From Arcanobacterium_A hippocoleae_A (GTDB lineage Bacteria; Actinomycetota; Actinomycetes; Actinomycetales; Actinomycetaceae): 64,000 bases of DNA. The stretch lies in the NCBI GenBank assembly GCA_040360365.1, contig CP136412.1; one strand, 5' to 3'. Below, in pieces: positions 1-8,550 of the stretch. The notes beneath the pieces were generated by a model. That model worked only from the letters and a program-made list of their open reading frames with translations. It searched no databases and had not been told where the DNA came from. A program made the position numbers and the translations under genes. Every line of letters begins with the position of its first letter. Position 1 is the stretch's first letter.

Positions 1-98
1 AAAATGAAGTTATCTTTCAATGCGGATGCGGATCACGAAATATTATCGTAAGAAGCGGGGAAGAATTTATGATTACTTCGATTGACGTAGCTGATTAG
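1..98 (+). CDS. hypA: HypA nickel-insertion protein, C-terminal end (partial)
   Basis: Only the last 31 codons are in the window; the gene starts upstream. The frame reads a CGCGS zinc-loop half followed by the usual HypA ending, a GEEF segment and a short hydrophobic strand, then TAG. HypA pairs with HypB to deliver nickel to the hydrogenase large subunit. The gene lies 125 bp ahead of hypB in the same direction, the classical hyp order. A second, complete hypA lies at 8174-8527 on the other strand. The call rests on a short fragment plus context. Confidence 0.65.
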   Translation, partial: NEVIFQCGCGSRNIIVRSGEEFMITSIDVAD

Positions 99-223
99 CA
101 GCTAAATCAGTGGCAAATTAAGCGAAAACAATTTATTCTGGCTTTAAAACCAATTTCCGCAAAAAGCTTTCGCGAATCAATGCAGACACATCAGCAGCTT
201 TCCAATCATTGAAAGGATTTCCC

Positions 224-1168
224 ATGGGACGTTTCCATCGCCATGACGGAGAAGACGGGCACAGCCACAGCCATACGCATGAACACAGCCACGAACACCC
301 GCATTCACATCACCACGAGCATGACCATGAGCACGAGCACGGGCATAACCATGACCATGACCATGACCACGAGCACCCGCACAGCCGCGAAGAACTTGGC
401 GATCACTCAAAATACGAAACCGGCACCGAACGCATTGACGTCCTGGAAGATATTTTCGCTGAGAACGACCGCAAAGCCGCACACAACCGCGAAGCTTTCG
501 ACACGCACGGAATCCGCTGCATAAATTTAATGTCCGCGCCGGGATCAGGAAAAACTACGCTCCTTGCAGCCACTCTCGCAGCTCTGCCGAAAAACATCCG
601 CGTCGGCATTGTAGAAGGCGATATTGAGACATCACTCGACGCAGACCGGCTTGCCGGATTCGGCGCACAAATTTCCCTGCTAAATACCGGAAACGGTTTC
701 GGCGGAGAATGCCACCTCGATGCCCCAATGGTAAATCATGCACTTGCAGGGCTGAACCTTTCCGAACTTGATCTCGTACTGATTGAAAATGTTGGAAACC
801 TTGTTTGCCCAGCAGAATTTGCAGTAGGCGAACATGCAAAAGCAATGGTTTACGCAGTTACCGAAGGTGAAGATAAACCGAAGAAATATCCGGTGATGTT
901 CCGCTCCGTAGACGCAGTAATCGTAAACAAAATCGACCTGCTCGAATATCTCGATTTCGACCTTGAATTATTCAGGCAGAATCTGCGCGACGTTAACCCA
1001 AACGCAATCGTAATCGAATGCGCAGCTCATCCGGCAGCAAAAGCAAAAATTCACGGCAACGGCGGAAAAATCGAGCCAATCGGGATTGATCCGTGGATTA
1101 ACTGGCTCACTGCACAAACAGCACTGGCAAAAAAGCAGCATCCGCAAACCGAAACTACCAGCAAATAA
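224..1168 (+). CDS. hypB: HypB hydrogenase nickel-incorporation GTPase with His-rich N-terminus
   Basis: SIMIBI-class GTPase that powers nickel insertion into [NiFe] hydrogenase. ATG 224 is chosen because GAAAGGA lies 6 bases upstream; an in-frame TTG at 209 has no such signal. The first 50 residues hold about 24 histidines in HD/HE/HS pairs, a nickel-storage tail as in other 'nickelin' HypBs. The G domain follows: P-loop APGSGKTT near residue 108, switch region EGDIETSLDADR, metal-site Cys-His in GGECHLDA, Walker B-like LIENVGN and specificity motif NKID. The frame is intact at 314 residues. It stands between hypA and the tat genes at the head of the hydrogenase cluster. Confidence 0.95.
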   Translation: MGRFHRHDGEDGHSHSHTHEHSHEHPHSHHHEHDHEHEHGHNHDHDHDHEHPHSREELGDHSKYETGTERIDVLEDIFAENDRKAAHNREAFDTHGIRCINLMSAPGSGKTTLLAATLAALPKNIRVGIVEGDIETSLDADRLAGFGAQISLLNTGNGFGGECHLDAPMVNHALAGLNLSELDLVLIENVGNLVCPAEFAVGEHAKAMVYAVTEGEDKPKKYPVMFRSVDAVIVNKIDLLEYLDFDLELFRQNLRDVNPNAIVIECAAHPAAKAKIHGNGGKIEPIGIDPWINWLTAQTALAKKQHPQTETTSK

Positions 1169-1205
1169 AAACAACCGCACAAAAATTGAAAGCTGAGCTG
1201 AAAGC

Positions 1206-1693
1206 ATGGAGTTTTTGGAATCTCGACGGGCGAATTCCTAATCATTTCCCTGGTCGGGCTGCTAATCGTCGGCCCAAATACTCTCGCTTCGCTGCTGCGC
1301 GCAACATCGGCCTTTATTAAAAAAGCGAAAAATTACTCGGCACAGTTACGGGCAAACACTAACTTCAGCGAAGCTTTCAATTTTGGCAGCACAGCGCCGC
1401 AAAACTTCAATCTAAATGAGCTAAACCCCGTGCGGACATTAAAAAATACTGCACGTGAAGAAGCCGACGCTTGGGCAAAAAGTATCTTCAATTCCGCCGG
1501 CAACACAGATACTGCCGCAGCCAACACCAATAACACACAAACCCCAGACACATTAAAAACACACACGCAAAACACACTAAACTCAGCCGAAAAAATCCCA
1601 GAATCACAGTCAGCACCGGGATACCGGATGAACGAAAAACGGCGGCAGTTTTCGAAGCTCTCGCAAACGCCCAAAAACCAAAAACTGCTGTAG
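1206..1693 (+). CDS. tatB: TatB-like twin-arginine translocase subunit (frame interrupted near start)
   Basis: The frame ending at 1693 opens with a short stretch, GEFLIISLVGLLIVGPN, that matches the TatA/B transmembrane helix and Gly-Pro hinge. An amphipathic helix and a long polar Ala/Thr/Asn tail follow, as in TatB. No start codon exists in that frame. ATG 1206 is one base out, and one extra T in the TTTTT run at 1211-1215 would give MEFFGIS joined to the helix. I read this as a homopolymer indel. TatB receives Tat substrates from TatC. It lies directly ahead of tatA and tatC. The TatB rather than TatA label rests on order and tail length. Confidence 0.68.
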
Positions 1694-1732
1694 CATCAGA
1701 GATAGAAAAACCAACCCTTAAGGAGATTTGCG

Positions 1733-2116
1733 ATGAAACCAATGCATTTCGCAGTGCTGATTGTGGTACTGATTATTATTTTCGGTGCGGCAAAATTACC
1801 GGATATCGCCCGCAATATTGGAAAAAGCGCAAAAATTCTCAAAAAAGAAATGAAAGAATTAACTGAGGATGAAACAAATCCTCCAATTCCGGCGGTATCT
1901 CAGGCCTCAATACCGCCGGCACAAGCAGCAGCACCGCAAACTGCGCAAACCCAGCAGATGCTCCATCCGCAATATTCAGTACCATCTGCCCAACAGCCGG
2001 CACCGCCAATGAACCCAACCCAGCCATCCCCGCGGCTGCAGCCGGATCCGCAGCCGCAGCAAACTCCCGAAAAACTAAATCCAGCCGGAAACGACGGCAC
2101 TGCACCGCTTAGTTAA
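1733..2116 (+). CDS. tatA: TatA/E twin-arginine translocase pore subunit
   Basis: A 127-residue protein with the TatA architecture: an N-terminal hydrophobic helix of about 16 residues, an FG hinge, an amphipathic helix (KLPDIARNIGKSAKILKKEM), then a Pro/Gln/Ala-rich unstructured tail. TatA oligomers form the channel for folded Tat substrates. AAGGAG sits 7 bases before ATG 1733. The next gene is tatC, 52 bp downstream. A complete tat set inside a hydrogenase cluster fits the need to export the folded, cofactor-loaded small/large subunit pair. The tail is longer than usual for TatA; the hinge and amphipathic helix still favour TatA. Confidence 0.85.
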   Translation: MKPMHFAVLIVVLIIIFGAAKLPDIARNIGKSAKILKKEMKELTEDETNPPIPAVSQASIPPAQAAAPQTAQTQQMLHPQYSVPSAQQPAPPMNPTQPSPRLQPDPQPQQTPEKLNPAGNDGTAPLS

Positions 2117-2168
2117 GCAAAAACTGAAACCAACCACTCCGCCTAACCGCCTCTTACCTGAACAGCAA

Positions 2169-2966
2169 ATGACCAAACGAGTCAAAAACCCGGCAGGAAC
2201 AATGAGCATCTGGGCTCATTTCCGCGAGCTTCGCAAACGAATTCTGCTTGCCGCAATCGGCATTTTCCTTGGCGCATTCATCGGCTGGTACTTATACAAT
2301 CCGGTAATGAATTTTATAACTGCACCGCTTGCTGACGTAACAGCACCTGGGAAAAATCAAACCGCGCAGCTCAATTTTCAAACAATCGGCGCCGCCTTCG
2401 ACTTGAAACTAAAAGTTTCATTATGGATTTCACTAATCCTCACTTCCCCATGGTGGGTCGGGCAGATTTTCGCCTTTATCGCACCCGGATTAAAGAAACG
2501 CGAAAAAATATATCTCACAATTTTCGGAGCTGCCGGCGTGCTGCTTTTTCTTGCCGGCACGTATTCCGGTGTGCAATTAGCTCCCAAAGCAGTCGAAATT
2601 CTCACATCTTTCACTCCAGAAAATGCTGCCGTACTTTTACAGGCAGAAAGCTACGTGTCTTTTTATATGCGCCTCGTAGCAGCATTCGGACTCTCATTCC
2701 TGATTCCCGAAATTCTTGTCGTACTAAACTTCCTCCGCCTGCTAAGCGCAAAACGAATGCTGAAAAGCTGGCGCACAGCAGTGATTTCCGCTTTCACCTT
2801 TGCCGCAATCGCCAACCCGCTTCCGCAGCCGTGGCCAATGATTGTGCAGGCACTCATCCTAATTACGCTTTATCTGCTTGCCGTCGGAATTTGCGCAATA
2901 AACGACTTTATCCGCACCAGAAAAAGAAGAACGCAAAAGCAGCTGATTTACGCGCAAAAACGCTAA
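2169..2966 (+). CDS. tatC: TatC twin-arginine translocase receptor
   Basis: A 265-residue polytopic membrane protein with the TatC signature: a conserved N-terminal HFRELRKRI after a cytosolic start, six predicted membrane segments, the FxFIAPGLKKRE cytosolic loop and the ANPLPQPWPM stretch before the last two helices. TatC binds the twin-arginine signal peptide. The start at 2169 keeps the conserved NPAGTMS lead-in; an internal ATG at 2202 with AGGAAC just upstream is an alternative. Its nearest client is the small subunit starting at 3072, which carries an SRRDFLKF signal. Confidence 0.95.
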   Translation: MTKRVKNPAGTMSIWAHFRELRKRILLAAIGIFLGAFIGWYLYNPVMNFITAPLADVTAPGKNQTAQLNFQTIGAAFDLKLKVSLWISLILTSPWWVGQIFAFIAPGLKKREKIYLTIFGAAGVLLFLAGTYSGVQLAPKAVEILTSFTPENAAVLLQAESYVSFYMRLVAAFGLSFLIPEILVVLNFLRLLSAKRMLKSWRTAVISAFTFAAIANPLPQPWPMIVQALILITLYLLAVGICAINDFIRTRKRRTQKQLIYAQKR

Positions 2967-3023
2967 CTTAATTCCGCTTATTTTTGCAGGGCATAAGTCG
3001 TCTTTGCCCCGTATCATTTATCT

Positions 3024-3039
3024 GTATAGCTATCTATAC
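3024..3039. promoter_or_regulatory. Inverted repeat upstream of hydrogenase small subunit
   Basis: GTATAG-CTAT-CTATAC forms a perfect 6-bp inverted repeat 33 bp before the ATG of the small-subunit gene, in the only gap between tatC and the structural genes. The position suits an operator or processing site. No regulator is identifiable from the sequence. Confidence 0.3.
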
Positions 3040-3071
3040 CAACACGCAGCAACACCAAAAGGATTGAGTCA

Positions 3072-4404
3072 ATGACGTACAATATCCAACCTTGGCAAAA
3101 AGGAACGCTCAGCGAAAATATAAAACGCGCCGGCGTAAGCCGCCGTGATTTCTTGAAATTTTGCACCGCACTCGCAGCAATCTACTCCGTCGGCACCCCA
3201 AACTATGCCCGCGCAAGCACCGCGAAAGCAGGCGAAATTCTCGCCGAAAAGCTCGGAAATGTAAAAACCGAATGTGGTTTGGCTCCAACTGCAAGAATGT
3301 ACCGGATGCATGGAATCAACACTGCGTTCAGAAGGAACCACCGTCGAAGAAGTCGTGCTGAACCTGCTTTCAGTCAATTACAACGAACTCGTAATGGCAG
3401 CGTCTGGTGAAGCTGCCGAAAACGCACTTGCAGAAGTAAACAAAGAAGACCACATCCTCGTAGTAAACGGTTCAATCCCGCTCAAAGACGACGGAATCTA
3501 CTGCACTATCGGCGGAAAATCCACCGAACAGATTCTCCGCGAATCTGCTGAAAACGCCTCAGTAATTCTTGCCGTCGGCGCATGCGCAGTATTCGGATCA
3601 GTGCAGGCAGCCAAACCTAATCCAACCGGCGCAGTAGGCGTGGATGAAATCATCAAAGATAAACCGGTAATCAACGTCTCCGGATGCCCGCCAATCGGTG
3701 AAGTAATCACCGCTTCGCTTGCCTATATTTTGACCCACGGCAAACCACCGGAAGTGGACGCAGAAGGCCGCCCAACTTTCGCCTACGGGCAGCGAATCCA
3801 CGATTCATGCCCGCGCCGCGCCCACTTCGACGCCGGCCAATACGTGCGGACTTTCGACGATGCAGGCGCCCGCGCCGGCTGGTGCCTCTACGAAGTCGGA
3901 TGCAAAGGACCATCCACATTCAGCCCCTGCCCAATCTTACAGTGGAACATGAAAGCAGGCTGGCCGATCGGCGCCGGCCACCCCTGTATTGGCTGCACTG
4001 AACGCGATTTCTTCGACCGCTTCACCCCGTTCTATCAAGTACTGCCAAACGTAACCGGAATTGGCGTTGAAGCTGCCGCAGAGAAAATCGGCTGGGGTGC
4101 GCTCGGATTAGTCACTGCCGGCGTAGCAGTACACGCAGGTGTAACAGCAGCAAAAACAGCTCTTGAACGAAGAAGTGCAGCGAAATCCGGGCCGCTTTCC
4201 GCTTTCGGCGACAGCCCGCGCGAACTCCTCCCGCTGGCAGGCACCGTCAGCAGCAGTGAAAACGAATGCTGCGGCGGAAACAGCAGCGGCGGATGCTGCG
4301 GCGCAAATACCGCAGCGCAAGCAGCGCAAACTCCGCAAAAACCAAACCAATCAGATGATGCAGATTCGAATTCAAACATGAAAAAATCAGGTGAGGAAGA
4401 GTAA
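3072..4404 (+). CDS. hyaA: Membrane-bound [NiFe] uptake hydrogenase small subunit (frame interrupted)
   Basis: Carries the Fe-S relay that passes electrons from the [NiFe] site to cytochrome b. It begins with a Tat signal (SRRDFLKF, then a hydrophobic core). The proximal cluster motif LQECTGCMES follows, then the Cys/His set of the medial and distal clusters including GHPCIGCTE. A C-terminal hydrophobic helix (GWGALGLVTAGVAVHAG) anchors it. The frame breaks at AAAAA 3263-3267; removing one A gives VKPNVVWLQLQECTGC, the family consensus. An odd Cys-rich tail, ECCGG then GGCCG, follows the anchor. TAA overlaps the large-subunit ATG by one base, so the two are coupled. Confidence 0.93.
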
Positions 4405-6152
4405 TGACAGAACGTGTAGTAATCGATCCGCTCACCCGAATAGAGGGGCACCTTCGCATCGAACTCGAAACCGAAGGGCAGGAAATTAAAAAGCCTGGGC
4501 GCAAACCACACAATTCCGCGGCATTGAAACAATCGTAAAAACCGCGACCCGCGCGATGTTTGGGCGTTCGTACAGCGCATTTGCGGTGTTTGCACCTCTA
4601 CACATGCAGTCGCTTCAATCACCGCAGTTGAAGATGCGATTGGGATTAACGTACCCGAGCAGGCAAAGCTGATCCGCGATATGGTAGTCGGCGCAGTGGA
4701 AGTGCAAGACCACGTAATCCACTTCTACCATCTGCATGCGCTCGACTGGGTAAACGTTGCAAACGCAGCAAAAGCAGACCCGGCAAAAGCACTGGAATTC
4801 GCACATTCAATCGGATCAAAATGGCGCGGAAATTCACTGAAACGTTTCACCGAAGTTAAAGAAACACTAAACGCAGTACTCGATTCCGGGCAGCTTTCCG
4901 TGTTCACCGGCGGATACTGGAACCACCCAGATTACCGCCTCCCGCCAGAAGCCGACTTAATGGCTGTGGCACACTATCTGGACGCACTCGAATTCCAACG
5001 CAGCATGATCCGGATTTGCACCGTTTTTGGCGGGAAAATCCGCATCCGAATTTCTTAGTCGGCGGTATGGCTTGCTCAATTGATCCAAACGAATCAGAAT
5101 CAATTAACCAAGTGCAAACCGATCAGATTAAAAATTGGATTGACGAAAGCGTCGAATTCGTTACCGATTGCTACTATCCTGATGTGCTTGCAATTGCCGG
5201 AGTATATAAGGATTACTTCGATATCGGGATTTCCACGCCAAACTATTTAGCCGTCGGCATGGCGGGAGCCGCATATACCGGCGACCCGGCTAAATCACGC
5301 TCCTCCTCTGAATTTAATGCAATTAAACCAGGAGTAATATACAACGACCAGTTCGATTCCGTAGAAGATTTCGACCCGAAACAGATTGCAGAATTTATCA
5401 ATTCAGCATGGTACGAATATTCCGAAGGCAATGATCAAGGACTCACTCCCGATAAAGGCGAAACAACTGTAAAATACACCGGCCCAAAACCGCCGTACGA
5501 ATGGCTCGCCGACGCTGAAGACGGTAAATACACTTGGTGTAAAGCACCGCGTTATAACGGAAAACCAATGCAAGTCGGTCCAGTTGCGCGAATCATTCTC
5601 GGATATGCACGCGGGCATAAACGCACTGCAGAACTGGTCGACGGCGCCGCCGCCGCACTTGGAATTACACTCAAACAGCTCAACTCCACCATGGGACGCA
5701 CTTTCGCCCGCGCAGCAGAAGCCCTAATTTCCGCTGAACTGATGAAAGTTACTTATGAGCAGTTCATAGCAAATATTGCCAAAGGCGATATTGACGTATT
5801 CGATGCCGCGAAATGGGAACCGGAAACCTGGCCTGCCGAATGTGCAGGATACGGTTTACTGGAAGTGCCGCGCGGCTTCCTCTCACACTGGGTCACCATC
5901 AAAGACGGCAAAGTTGAAAACTATCAAGCAGTAGTGCCAACTACTTGGCTGGCAGGCGGACGCGACCCGCAAGGAGTACAAGGCCCGTACGAAGATTCCC
6001 TGGCGCTCACAGGCAGCCATCCGCTGGCAGATCCGCATCAGCCGCTCGAACCGCTGCGCACAATCCATTCCTTTGACCCCTGCATGAGCTGCGCAGTGCA
6101 TGTGCTCGATCCGGAAGGAAGCACAATTACTGAGGTGGTGACAGGCGGATGA
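4404..6152 (+). CDS. hyaB: Membrane-bound [NiFe] uptake hydrogenase large subunit (three frame interruptions)
   Basis: Catalytic subunit that splits H2 at a Ni-Fe(CN)2CO centre. It starts with IDPLTRIEGHLRIE. The L1 motif RICGVCTSTHA lies near 4580-4612, and the L2 motif DPCMSCAVH near 6077-6105 is followed by about 14 residues that the maturation protease would remove after His. Both CxxC pairs are present, so the active site is complete. Three breaks occur at A-runs (4486-4490, 4537-4541, 5035-5038); one base at each restores FRGIETIV, NRDPRDVWAFVQRICGVC and GGKNPHPNFLVGG. The ATG overlaps the small-subunit stop, and its own stop overlaps the cytochrome start. Confidence 0.95.
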
Positions 6153-7393
6153 GCACCCCAAATGAAGTAGAATTTTTCGCACCATCCGAAGCTGCAGCCA
6201 ATTTACCGATTGAAGTCGGCGGAGCATACTCTATTGGAAAACTTTCAAAGCGACGGCTCCTCTCGATGGCAGCCGTCGCCCCGGAGAACACGCAAGATCC
6301 AGTAGATTTAGCGCTAAATTACGCTTTGCAAAACGAGACAAACGGACTGATGGAAGCACGCCGTGTACCGGAAACCGCCCACGAAGAAGCTACACCTGAA
6401 CGGCGTTACTCGCTCACAGCAATTCCTGATTTCGTGACCACTGAAGGACAAACGCATGATTTAATGATTATGCGCGGCAACCTTGAATCAGTTTTACGCG
6501 CCGCAAAATGCTCTCGCGAAGACCGCACACTGATGCGCCGAAATGCGCAAATGGCAAAAATGCGCGGATACCGTTCCCTCGCAGTTGCAAGTGCGGAAGT
6601 GATCAACGGCAATCCGGAAGAATTCCAAGTTCAAGGATTTGTAAATATTCGCCCGTCGGAACTTTCTGATTTAAAAGACGACGGATCTGAAGCCACCCGC
6701 GGCGATTGGGTGCGGTTAAACGTCTGGTCGCCGCTGCTGCGCCTGCTGCATTGGGCAAATGTGGCGCTTATTTTTGTTCTGTCCTGCACCGGATATTACA
6801 TTATGGACCCATTTTTCGGCGGATCCTACTTTATGGGAATTGAACTTGGATTTTTAATGGGCTGGGTGCGCTACACCCATTTCACAGCAGCATTCTTATG
6901 GATTGCAATCGGTGTGCTGCGATTATGGCTGGCGTTCACTTCACGCGACCGCTATATGCGTTGGCCGACTTTCTGGCCGTTGAAGAATAAAGAAGATTTC
7001 CGCAATCTTTGGGGAACAGCAAAACATTACCTATTCCTTACAGACGACGGCCCGCTCTATATCGCACACAACCCGCTGCAGCAGCTCACCTACACTGGAA
7101 TTTACGTAATTGGGTTTTTCCAGATGATTACCGGACTCGCACTCTACGGGCTTTACCATCAGAACAATCCCGTTTGGCAGTTTTTCGCAATGCCAGTGCA
7201 TTGGATCGGTATTCCCGCCACCCGCCTGATTCATGCAATGATCATGTTTATCTTCTGGTGTTTTGTAATAGCTCACGTATATTTGGCTGTCCGTGCCGAT
7301 TCAATGGAACGTCACGGCGGTATTTCATCGATGATAAACGGAGGTGTTTGGTTAAAGCGCGGGTCAAAACCAGTGGATGCCCCAGAGGTTTAA
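6149..7393 (+). CDS. hyaC: Hydrogenase b-type cytochrome with long soluble N-terminal extension
   Basis: The C-terminal 235 residues are a four-helix Ni/Fe-hydrogenase cytochrome b. Haem-ligand histidines are visible in LLRLLHWANV, YTHFTAAF, RLIHAMIM and VIAHVYLAV, giving two haems that pass electrons to quinone. The first 180 residues are not part of the usual family (about 210-250 residues). Within them, residues near 90-160 (HDLMIMRGNLESVLRAAKC, then MAKMRGYRSLAVASAEV) resemble the nucleotide-binding N domain of P-type ATPases, which has KGAxExxLxxC followed by GxRxLAVA. That part is my inference. The ATGA overlap with the large-subunit stop shows translational coupling. The frame is intact. 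Confidence 0.9.
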   Translation: MSTPNEVEFFAPSEAAANLPIEVGGAYSIGKLSKRRLLSMAAVAPENTQDPVDLALNYALQNETNGLMEARRVPETAHEEATPERRYSLTAIPDFVTTEGQTHDLMIMRGNLESVLRAAKCSREDRTLMRRNAQMAKMRGYRSLAVASAEVINGNPEEFQVQGFVNIRPSELSDLKDDGSEATRGDWVRLNVWSPLLRLLHWANVALIFVLSCTGYYIMDPFFGGSYFMGIELGFLMGWVRYTHFTAAFLWIAIGVLRLWLAFTSRDRYMRWPTFWPLKNKEDFRNLWGTAKHYLFLTDDGPLYIAHNPLQQLTYTGIYVIGFFQMITGLALYGLYHQNNPVWQFFAMPVHWIGIPATRLIHAMIMFIFWCFVIAHVYLAVRADSMERHGGISSMINGGVWLKRGSKPVDAPEV

Positions 7394-7489
7394 CCTGCCG
7401 CTGCTATCAACCGCAGCAATTAAAAGTTTCAGAACTGCCGCAATAAAAACTGCCGCAATAAATATGCAAGCATTGATACGGTTACTTTC

Positions 7490-8086
7490 ATGACGAATTC
7501 TGAGTTTTTCCCGCAAGATTCCTTCATCCGTTCACGTCCGCTGCCGAATTTGCACGCCGCCGCACTTAACGCAAACGATTTAGCACAGCTAGATGATGCA
7601 AAACAAAAAGAAATTGTAGTGCTCGGTATTGGTAATGAAATTATGGGCGACGACGCAATTGGAATCGAGCTGCTTCGGCGCGTCCAAATAATGGCAGCCG
7701 CCGCCGAAATCGATTTCGCCGACATTGATTTTATCAACGGCGCAACACTCGGAATGGAGCTACTACCCGTTGTTGAGCAGGCAAAACGGCTGTTAATTCT
7801 CGATGCCGTCGCACAGCACGGAAAAGATCCCGGCACTCCAATCTTTTTGCGCGGCGATCAGGTGCCGCGGCTGCTTTCCGCAAAGCTCTCCCCGCATCAA
7901 ATCGGATTGCTCGACGTGCTCACATCCTGCCGGCTCCTTGAACGTGAGCCGGCAGAACTAGCAGTAGTTGGCGTGGTGCCTGAAAACGTCGATCTCGTAA
8001 TTGGAATTTCTGATTCGGCGCAGCAAGGTTTAGCAGAAGCTGCGAAACTCGCGCTGCACGTAATCAGCAAATGGGCCGCCGGTTAA
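7490..8086 (+). CDS. hyaD: Hydrogenase maturation endopeptidase (HyaD/HybD family)
   Basis: Cleaves the C-terminal tail of the large subunit once nickel is in place. After an unusual 40-residue polar N-terminus the family begins with VLGIGNEIMGDDAIG, containing the Glu of the nickel-sensing site. The FINGATLGMELLP segment, LLILDAV and the His of LSPHQIGL supply the remaining metal-binding and conserved positions. At 198 residues it is slightly longer than typical (about 160-190) because of the extension. It lies 96 bp after the cytochrome gene in the same direction and probably ends the operon; the next gene is on the other strand. Confidence 0.92.
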   Translation: MTNSEFFPQDSFIRSRPLPNLHAAALNANDLAQLDDAKQKEIVVLGIGNEIMGDDAIGIELLRRVQIMAAAAEIDFADIDFINGATLGMELLPVVEQAKRLLILDAVAQHGKDPGTPIFLRGDQVPRLLSAKLSPHQIGLLDVLTSCRLLEREPAELAVVGVVPENVDLVIGISDSAQQGLAEAAKLALHVISKWAAG

Positions 8087-8173
8087 ATTCATTCCCGCTG
8101 CGGATTCGAATCCCGCTGCAGATTAGGCCTCCGCCGGTGATCCAAATAGCTTTCCGATGCCGGGGAGCTAACG

Positions 8174-8527
8174 TTAAATACCGCTTTCCCACTCAACCCA
8201 AGCTATTTCAAACTCTTTTCCGCGGGTAATGTTTCCCGTCGGCGTGCCGCACTGCGGGCACAGCAGCGCGAAAAACTCATCAATTTCTACATCACGCGCA
8301 CAATTCGGGCAATAAACGGCCGCTGCGATAACTTCAATTTCCAATTGCGCTCCCGAAAGCAACGTGTTCGCAACAGCAATTTCCCACGAACCAGAAAGCG
8401 CCGCTGGTAATGCGCCGGATTCGCGCCCTACGCGCAGCGCAACTTTCGAAATCTTGGTAGCCTTAGCCTTAAGTGCGGCTTTTTCGACGGCCGCCACCAC
8501 CGAGTGGCAAAGTGCGAGCTCATGCAT
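8174..8527 (-). CDS. hypA: HypA nickel-insertion protein, second copy
   Basis: A complete 117-residue HypA. It starts MHEL with the nickel-ligand His2, and carries a zinc domain with two CxxC pairs, CPNC and CPQC, 24 residues apart. It ends EFEIAWVEWE. It is the only minus-strand gene between hyaD and the HoxH-like gene, whose ATG lies just 23 bp from its own start, so the two are divergent and their promoters must overlap or lie inside coding sequence. It is a paralogue of the hypA ending at 98, perhaps paired with the HoxH-like protein or with nickel delivery from the importer beyond. Confidence 0.92.
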   Translation of the reverse strand: MHELALCHSVVAAVEKAALKAKATKISKVALRVGRESGALPAALSGSWEIAVANTLLSGAQLEIEVIAAAVYCPNCARDVEIDEFFALLCPQCGTPTGNITRGKEFEIAWVEWESGI

Positions 8528-8550
8528 ATCTTTATCTTGGCAGGTTTTGA

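Noticed and set aside
177..524. Small frames over the His-rich part of hypB
   Set aside because: They are other-frame readings of repetitive CAC/CAT codons and lack ribosome sites.
3072..6152. Hydrogenase subunits as pseudogenes
   Set aside because: All breaks lie in A-runs, and single-base corrections restore complete catalytic motifs.
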